The notes beneath the pieces were generated by a model, which was not told where the DNA came from, ran no database searches, and saw nothing but the letters and a program-made list of their open reading frames with translations. A stretch of DNA of 10,889 nucleotides from Candidatus Kapaibacterium sp. (lineage in GTDB: Bacteria; Bacteroidota; Ignavibacteria; Kapaibacteriales; UBA2268), in contig JAQIDA010000195.1 in assembly GCA_027858275.1 (NCBI GenBank), forward strand, positions 1 to 10,889, written 5' to 3'. The position numbers and the translations under genes were made by a program. Shown here piece by piece: positions 6,804-10,889 of the stretch (within the stretch, counting starts at the first letter, position 1; every line of letters starts with the position of its first letter).

Positions 6804-6852
6804 ACTCTCCTCCTTTTCCAAGGAGGAGTACCCGAAGGGGGAGGTGGTTCTT
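6804..6852 (+). repeat. Composite interspersed repeat copy 2, module A (GGAGGAG hairpin)
   Basis: This is the second copy of the unit at 3874-3921, in the same orientation. Its stem is CTCCTCCTT (6807-6815) with AAGGAGGAG (6820-6828) around a 4-nt loop. The first copy has a different loop but a preserved stem. Changes that keep base pairing suggest that the hairpin itself is maintained. Bases 6821-6852 match copy 1 exactly. Confidence 0.8.
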
Positions 6853-6871
6853 GTCTTATTCTTTCGTGCTT

Positions 6872-6943
6872 AGACGCCCAAATTGGTCGTCTCTACGAAT
6901 GATTAATTTGTTTGTGTTGTAGAGCCGACCAATTTGAGCATCT
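6872..6943. repeat. Composite repeat copy 2, module B: 25-bp inverted repeats
   Basis: The segment 6872-6896 pairs with 6919-6943 at 22 of 25 positions around a 22-nt spacer. The left arm begins AGACGCCCAAATTGG, as in copy 1. This copy has drifted more than copy 1. It lies 21 nt past the stop codon of the minus-strand YbaK gene, the same position relative to a gene end as copy 1. Confidence 0.75.
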
Positions 6944-6964
6944 TCTTATAAGTGCTTTCTCAGT

Positions 6965-7447
6965 TCAAACTGCCGCCGCAACTTTCCCAATCTCAAAAAC
7001 CACTTCCAAAGCTTGTGGTGAAATCTCAACGATAAAGCCGCGCTTGCCGCCGTTAATATAAATCTTTTCAAGAGCGAAAATTGATTCTTCGGCGTAGACG
7101 GGCATTTCCTTTTTTGTGCCGAAGGGACTTGTGCCGCCAAATTGGTATCCCGTCTGCTTCTGAGCTTTAGCGGCATCGCAGGGGACGACTGTTTTCGATC
7201 CTATTATCCGCCCCAGTTCTTTGGTTGAGACTTCTTTGTCGCCGTGCATGAGTACAACGATAGTTTTGCCGCCGTCGATATCCATAATGAGGGTTTTTAT
7301 TACGGCGTGCTCGTCAACTTTCAGCTCATCCGCTGTTTGTTTTGTGCCGCCCTTTTCGTTGTAATCGTAGATATGGGCTTCGAAGTCAATCTTTTTGCCG
7401 CGGAGCACTCTGATCGCAGGCGTAACCGGTATTTTGTTCTTCCCCAA
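6965..7447 (-). CDS. ybaK: Cys-tRNA(Pro)/Cys-tRNA(Cys) deacylase, YbaK/EbsC family
   Basis: The 160-residue protein has the full length and motifs of the YbaK/EbsC family. These cytosolic editing enzymes hydrolyse tRNA(Pro) mischarged with cysteine by prolyl-tRNA synthetase. 'VIKTLIM' (49-55) carries Lys51, which probably matches the essential lysine of known YbaK proteins. 'GYQFGGTSPFGTKKEMPVYAE' is split over 100-120, and the GG-TSPFG loop there forms the substrate pocket. 'INGGKRG' (131-137) is also conserved. The start appears to be TTG (7445-7447), only 2 nt after the rmlD stop, and no in-frame ATG exists near the N-terminus. Translation is therefore probably coupled to rmlD. No functional link to rhamnose synthesis is known; this looks like a housekeeping gene that shares a transcript. 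Confidence 0.9.
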   Translation of the reverse strand: MGKNKIPVTPAIRVLRGKKIDFEAHIYDYNEKGGTKQTADELKVDEHAVIKTLIMDIDGGKTIVVLMHGDKEVSTKELGRIIGSKTVVPCDAAKAQKQTGYQFGGTSPFGTKKEMPVYAEESIFALEKIYINGGKRGFIVEISPQALEVVFEIGKVAAAV

Positions 7448-7449
7448 AA

Positions 7450-8295
7450 TCAGCCCAAGTTTTTGAGGTATTTATCAACCATAACATTCCATTCAGGAAT
7501 TTCAATACCCAACGCGTCGGAAATCTTTTTGTTGCTCATAGCTGAATAAGGCGGTCGCGGAGCTTTCAGATTAAACGAATCTTTGCTGACAGGCACAAGC
7601 GTATTCGACAATCCCATCGTTTTCACAATCTGCTCAGCCCACTGAAAACGTGTGCAATAGCCTGAATTAGTCAGATGATATATACCGCGCAGATTCTTTT
7701 CAATTGCCTGCATAGTAACATCAACTACTGTTTCAACCGAAGTCGGAACGGATGTTTCATCATTGGCAATTTTCAATTCCTGATTTTCTTTGGCCCAACC
7801 CAAGAACTTATGAATGAAATTCTGAGTGCCTTTTCCATAAATCCAACTGAGGCGGAACACCAAGTAATCATCGCATATTTCGCGGACATTCGCTTCGCCG
7901 GCGAGTTTGCTTTTGCCGTACTGACCGAGAGGATTGCATCTGTCGATTTCCTCATATTGAGCAAAATCCATTTTTCCGTCGAACACGTAATCACTGGAAT
8001 AATGAACCATCAGAACGCCGTTCTCAGCACAAACTTCCGCCATATATTCCACAGCGTCGGCGTTCGCTACAAATGCAGGCTCAGCGAATTCTTCAGCTTT
8101 GTCAACCATATTATAAGCCGCGCAATTTATCAAGACGTCCGGTTTTTCCTCTTTGACGGTATGCACGACAACAGATCTGTCAGTAACATCTTTTTCGTCA
8201 ATATCATAAGCCGTGAAAGTATGATCCGTGTTTTTCAGTCTGTCGACAAATTCGCTGCCGAGCTGTCCCTTGCTTCCGAATATAATAAATTTCAT
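7450..8295 (-). CDS. rfbD: dTDP-4-dehydrorhamnose reductase
   Basis: This 281-residue RmlD/RfbD enzyme catalyses the last step of dTDP-L-rhamnose synthesis, the NAD(P)H-dependent reduction of dTDP-4-keto-L-rhamnose, in the cytosol. An N-terminal Rossmann motif GSKGQLG lies at 7-13. 'DVLINCAAYNMVDKAE' is at 53-68. The SDR-type active site is seen as 'YSSDYVFDG' (99-107) and Tyr126-x3-Lys130 ('YGKSK'). 'RLSWIYG' and 'APRPPYSAMSNKK' in the C-terminal half are typical of RmlD. The ATG (8293-8295) is preceded by AAAGACC. The rmlA, rmlB and rmlC partners are not in the window, so they must lie elsewhere. The product would supply rhamnose for surface glycans, in keeping with the GT4 and FemAB-like genes further downstream. 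Confidence 0.93.
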   Translation of the reverse strand: MKFIIFGSKGQLGSEFVDRLKNTDHTFTAYDIDEKDVTDRSVVVHTVKEEKPDVLINCAAYNMVDKAEEFAEPAFVANADAVEYMAEVCAENGVLMVHYSSDYVFDGKMDFAQYEEIDRCNPLGQYGKSKLAGEANVREICDDYLVFRLSWIYGKGTQNFIHKFLGWAKENQELKIANDETSVPTSVETVVDVTMQAIEKNLRGIYHLTNSGYCTRFQWAEQIVKTMGLSNTLVPVSKDSFNLKAPRPPYSAMSNKKISDALGIEIPEWNVMVDKYLKNLG

Positions 8296-8326
8296 TTTTG
8301 GTCTTTATTTTTGATTAAGTTTCTAT

Positions 8327-8355
8327 TTAATATCTGCATTTTCTTCAATCTTCAA
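8327..8355 (-). promoter_or_regulatory. Possible sigma-70-type promoter for rfbD-ybaK
   Basis: On the minus strand, TTGAAG (8350-8355) and TATTAA (8327-8332) are 17 nt apart, each matching 4 of 6 consensus bases. They lie in the 95-nt gap after the regulator stop codon, leaving a leader of about 25 nt before the rfbD ATG. Such matches are common in AT-rich DNA, and FCB bacteria often use a different box, so this is tentative. Confidence 0.3.
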
Positions 8356-8390
8356 AATCACATGGTCAGCAATCAACGCTGTCTGTTTTA

Positions 8391-9797
8391 TCACTTAGTC
8401 TTCTTCACTCGGTAAATCTGAGTATTGATCTCGTATTTGCGGATTTTGTTGTGCAAAGTTTCGCGACTGATTCCGAGCTGAGCCGCAGATTTGCTGACGT
8501 TTCCGTTACATCTTTCGAGTGTTGCTTCGATTTTCTTTTTATCGACTCTCGCCAAATCTTCCTTCAATGTCTTGTTCTTCGAGATAAAGGCATCAACTGT
8601 CCCGCCCTTTTGTCCTTCTTCCGAACCTGAGACCAAAATTACTCTGTGCAAGTCAGATATTTCTATTTCCGTAGTCTGGGCTGTTTGAAGAACGACTCTA
8701 AGGCAACTTGTTAATTCTCTGACATTTCCCGGCCATTTCTGTTCTTGCAAAAAAGAAATTGAGGAAGGCGAAAAGAATTTATTGTCATCAAAAGACTTGT
8801 TATGTTTCTTGCAATAATACTCGACTATGTCCGGAATATCTTCTAATCTGTCTCGCAACGGTGAAATGTGTATTTCGCATTCTCGGAGTCGATGATAAAG
8901 CTGCTCACGGAATCTTGATTCGTTCATAGCTTTCAGCAGATCGCGGTCAGTAGCCGAAACAAAACGAACATCAAGATCTTCTGATTCCGTTGAACCGACT
9001 TTACGGATTTTTTTCTCTTCAATCGGAATGAATAAGTTCGATTGTAATTCTAAGGACAGATCACCAATTTCATCGAGAAAAAGAGTTCCCTTGTTCGCCT
9101 GACGGAACATTCCCTTTTTGGTTTCCGTTGCTCCGGAGAACGATCCTTTGTTATGACCAAAAAGTTCGCTTTGAAACAACTCTCTCGGAATATTCGGTAT
9201 ATCCACAGTTACCATCGGATACTTTGCTCTGCGGCTGATTGCGTGAATAGCCGTAGCCACAAGTTTTTTACCGGTTCCTGTTTCGCCGGAAATCAACACA
9301 TTTAGATCGGTTCTGCCGAAGCGCACAATACTGTCGCCAATTTCAAGTAGGGCATTGCTGGAACCGATGATGCCTTGAGAAATCAAGAATTTTCTAATTT
9401 CTTTGGATTCAGCACTGACGCCGAGTCTCTGCTGCAATGCATCGAGCACTTCTCTGATTTTTTCTTTACTGATAACACCCTTTTCGACGAAGTTCACAGC
9501 CCCAATTTTAGTAGCCTGAACAGCCATGTCGATCGTGCCTTTGCCGCTGATCATAATTACCGGCATATCGGGATAATTTTTTCTGCAATGCTTCAGAACG
9601 TCGATCCCGTTCATGGTCGCGTCAGGACCGAATTCAATATCTAAAAATACAATATCAATTTTACTTCGGTTCATGCTGAAATATTCAATCGCTTTTTCAG
9701 GATCCTGAATCGTATGCGTTTCATTGCCGAAAGACTGCACAATATCTGCTATTGTTGTGCAATAATCAAAATTATCATCTATTATGAGTATGTTCAT
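8391..9797 (-). CDS. Sigma-54-dependent response regulator, NtrC family (REC-AAA+-Fis HTH)
   Basis: The 468-residue protein has the full three-domain NtrC layout. The receiver domain (1-122) has acidic residues Asp7/Asp8, phospho-acceptor Asp53, Ser84 and Lys106. The sigma-54-interacting AAA+ domain (about 143-370) has Walker A GETGTGKK (171-178), Walker B 'LFLDEIGD' (239-246), arginines at 297 and 303 in 'FREQLYHRL', and 'WPGNVREL' (355-362). The C-terminal Fis-type HTH (about 421-455) includes 'NGNVSKSAAQLGISRETLHN'. The sigma-54 contact loop reads GSFSGA (218-223) instead of GAFTGA, keeping the key Phe but with Ser for Thr. It should remodel sigma-54 RNA polymerase when phosphorylated. The ATG is preceded by AGGA 7 nt upstream. 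It sits 54 nt behind the lipoprotein gene. No histidine kinase is adjacent, and I found no -24/-12 promoter in the window. Confidence 0.94.
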   Translation of the reverse strand: MNILIIDDNFDYCTTIADIVQSFGNETHTIQDPEKAIEYFSMNRSKIDIVFLDIEFGPDATMNGIDVLKHCRKNYPDMPVIMISGKGTIDMAVQATKIGAVNFVEKGVISKEKIREVLDALQQRLGVSAESKEIRKFLISQGIIGSSNALLEIGDSIVRFGRTDLNVLISGETGTGKKLVATAIHAISRRAKYPMVTVDIPNIPRELFQSELFGHNKGSFSGATETKKGMFRQANKGTLFLDEIGDLSLELQSNLFIPIEEKKIRKVGSTESEDLDVRFVSATDRDLLKAMNESRFREQLYHRLRECEIHISPLRDRLEDIPDIVEYYCKKHNKSFDDNKFFSPSSISFLQEQKWPGNVRELTSCLRVVLQTAQTTEIEISDLHRVILVSGSEEGQKGGTVDAFISKNKTLKEDLARVDKKKIEATLERCNGNVSKSAAQLGISRETLHNKIRKYEINTQIYRVKKTK

Positions 9798-9851
9798 CTG
9801 TGTGTCCTATACTTGCTATTATCAGTGTATAAAAACATGCCTTTGACTTTT

Positions 9852-10307
9852 TTATTCAGTCGGCACAAGCGCGTTCAATGAGTCATAAATATTACGAAAG
9901 GCGTCTGTTGCGTAAGCTTTGTATTTTGGATTCCAGAAAAATCTTAGCTTAGCCCCTGCTTTTTTATCTTTATATCCCAAATACCTGAGCGTATCGCCGG
10001 CATCGTGCAAAGCCTGTATCGAAATAATTGAATCCTTTATTTCTTTTAACAAGGGAACATATAGATCTGCATCGACATTTCCTAAAGTGTCGAACATTTT
10101 CTTGCCGCTGCGTTTTTCTTCCTTTATAATCAGAGCGTCAGAAATAATGTGTCCGCTGAGTTCATTTCGCTTTTTGTAATATTCACCCCAACTGACTTTT
10201 ATTTCAGCCATACGGGGAGTAATTTGCGATTTTTTATCATCGCTTGTTTTGCATGAAGCAATAAACAATATAAGCAAAAAAGGTAAAACAAATCGTAATA
10301 ATTTCAT
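9852..10307 (-). CDS. Small lipoprotein of unknown function
   Basis: This 151-residue protein has a classic lipoprotein signal: Lys2/Arg5, a hydrophobic core (6-16) and lipobox IASC with Cys19, followed by 'KTSDDKK'. It should be lipidated and held at a membrane facing the periplasm or surface. The mature part is highly charged, apparently mostly helical, with 'WGEYYKKRNELSGHI' and 'LLKEIKDSIISIQALHDAGD'. I do not recognise a family. Two Trp and several Tyr near the C-terminus could form a small folded core. It lies 54 nt after gltX and 54 nt before the response regulator, all on one strand, so it may share their transcript. A sensory or envelope role linked to the regulator is possible but is only a guess from position. 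Confidence 0.75.
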   Translation of the reverse strand: MKLLRFVLPFLLILFIASCKTSDDKKSQITPRMAEIKVSWGEYYKKRNELSGHIISDALIIKEEKRSGKKMFDTLGNVDADLYVPLLKEIKDSIISIQALHDAGDTLRYLGYKDKKAGAKLRFFWNPKYKAYATDAFRNIYDSLNALVPTE

Positions 10308-10361
10308 TTGATGTATCAGTATTGTTTAATAATTACAGTCGTCTTTAGGATTGCGTCCGGT

Positions 10362-10889
10362 TCAGAGATTATTAATATATGACTCAAATCTTTCGATACA
10401 TTCTTCCTTGCCGAGAACTTCCATAGTCTCGAACATTCCTGCGCCTGCAGATTTGCCCGTGATCATCAGGCGAATCGGATGAATAATCTGTTTGAATTTA
10501 ATTTCTTTGTTCTCAACATATTCTTTAGTGATTTCGTACATGTGCTCATGTTCGAAATTATCGTCGTTTTTATATATCTCGATCAGCGGTTTCATCAATT
10601 CAACCGTATCTTCTTTCCAATGCTTAGCCGCGTATTTTTCCTCGAATTCAGTCGGTTTGACGAACATGTAATCAGCAATTTCAGCGAATTCATGAACGAA
10701 ATGAACTCTTTCGCGGAACAAATCTACAACCTGAGTTATATACTCCGCGCATATATCATACTCTTTGTCAACGAGAATAGGCTTTAGCAAATTAACGAGA
10801 TCTTGTGTATCCATTTTCTTTAGATATTCAAAATTCATCCATTCGAGTTTTTTCCTGTCGAATACAGCTCCGGCTTTATTGACTTTTTC
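10362..10889 (-). CDS. gltX: Glutamyl-tRNA synthetase, C-terminal part (5' end beyond window)
   Basis: The frame is open to the right edge, giving 175 visible residues; an internal Met at 10836-10838 is not the start. Upstream of it the sequence reads 'KAGAVFDRKKLEWMNFEYLK', the hallmark joint of class I glutamyl-tRNA synthetases just after the KMSKS region. The rest is the C-terminal anticodon-binding helical domain, ending in 'HPIRLMITGKSAGAGMFETM' and 'LGKEECIERFESYI', as in bacterial GltX. The enzyme charges tRNA(Glu) with glutamate, or also tRNA(Gln) in organisms lacking GlnRS. The catalytic HIGH and KMSKS motifs would lie beyond the window. The lipoprotein gene follows 54 nt downstream. 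Identification is firm; discrimination between the discriminating and non-discriminating form is not possible here. Confidence 0.92.
   Translation of the reverse strand, partial: EKVNKAGAVFDRKKLEWMNFEYLKKMDTQDLVNLLKPILVDKEYDICAEYITQVVDLFRERVHFVHEFAEIADYMFVKPTEFEEKYAAKHWKEDTVELMKPLIEIYKNDDNFEHEHMYEITKEYVENKEIKFKQIIHPIRLMITGKSAGAGMFETMEVLGKEECIERFESYINNL

Noticed and set aside
7675..8415. 246-residue plus-strand ORF
   Set aside because: It is antisense to rfbD, which has clear catalytic motifs; the plus-strand product has no recognisable features.

Overview
The window looks like chromosomal DNA of a Bacteroidota/Ignavibacteria/Kapabacteria-type bacterium (FCB group). The best evidence is a secreted protein ending in a type IX secretion (T9SS) sorting domain of the 'PNPFSNSTTINYNL' style. 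AT-rich intergenic DNA, weak Shine-Dalgarno signals and several non-ATG starts (GTG, TTG) fit this. The assignment to a phylum is an inference.

Almost every gene is on the minus strand, so transcription runs right to left. In that order: (1) the 3' part of glutamyl-tRNA synthetase (gltX), cut by the right edge; (2) a small unknown lipoprotein; (3) a sigma-54-dependent NtrC-type response regulator; (4) dTDP-4-dehydrorhamnose reductase (rmlD/rfbD), 2 nt from a YbaK-type Cys-tRNA(Pro) deacylase; (5) a gap of about 460 bp carrying a composite palindromic repeat; (6) a giant 14-blade WD40 protein with signal peptide, Ig-like domain and T9SS tail; (7) a second copy of the same composite repeat; (8) a RhuM-family protein; (9) a FemAB/GNAT-like acyltransferase followed 6 nt later by a GT4 glycosyltransferase. 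A plus-strand gene of unknown function enters from the left edge and converges on the glycosyltransferase. The gap between them holds a perfect 26-bp palindrome flanked by a direct repeat.

Themes: rmlD, the GT4 enzyme and the FemAB-like protein all point to cell-surface glycan synthesis. The WD40 protein is probably exported to the same surface. The regulator, lipoprotein and gltX form a closely spaced run, and no partner histidine kinase is visible.

The most unusual object is the WD40 gene. Nine consecutive 126-bp units (blades 2-10) are nearly identical except at a few fixed positions expected to line the propeller faces. This pattern suggests frequent repeat shuffling with selection for binding diversity. 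The gene sits between two directly oriented ~140-bp composite repeats that share an identical 32-bp core. I found no CRISPR array, rRNA, tRNA or insertion-sequence transposase.
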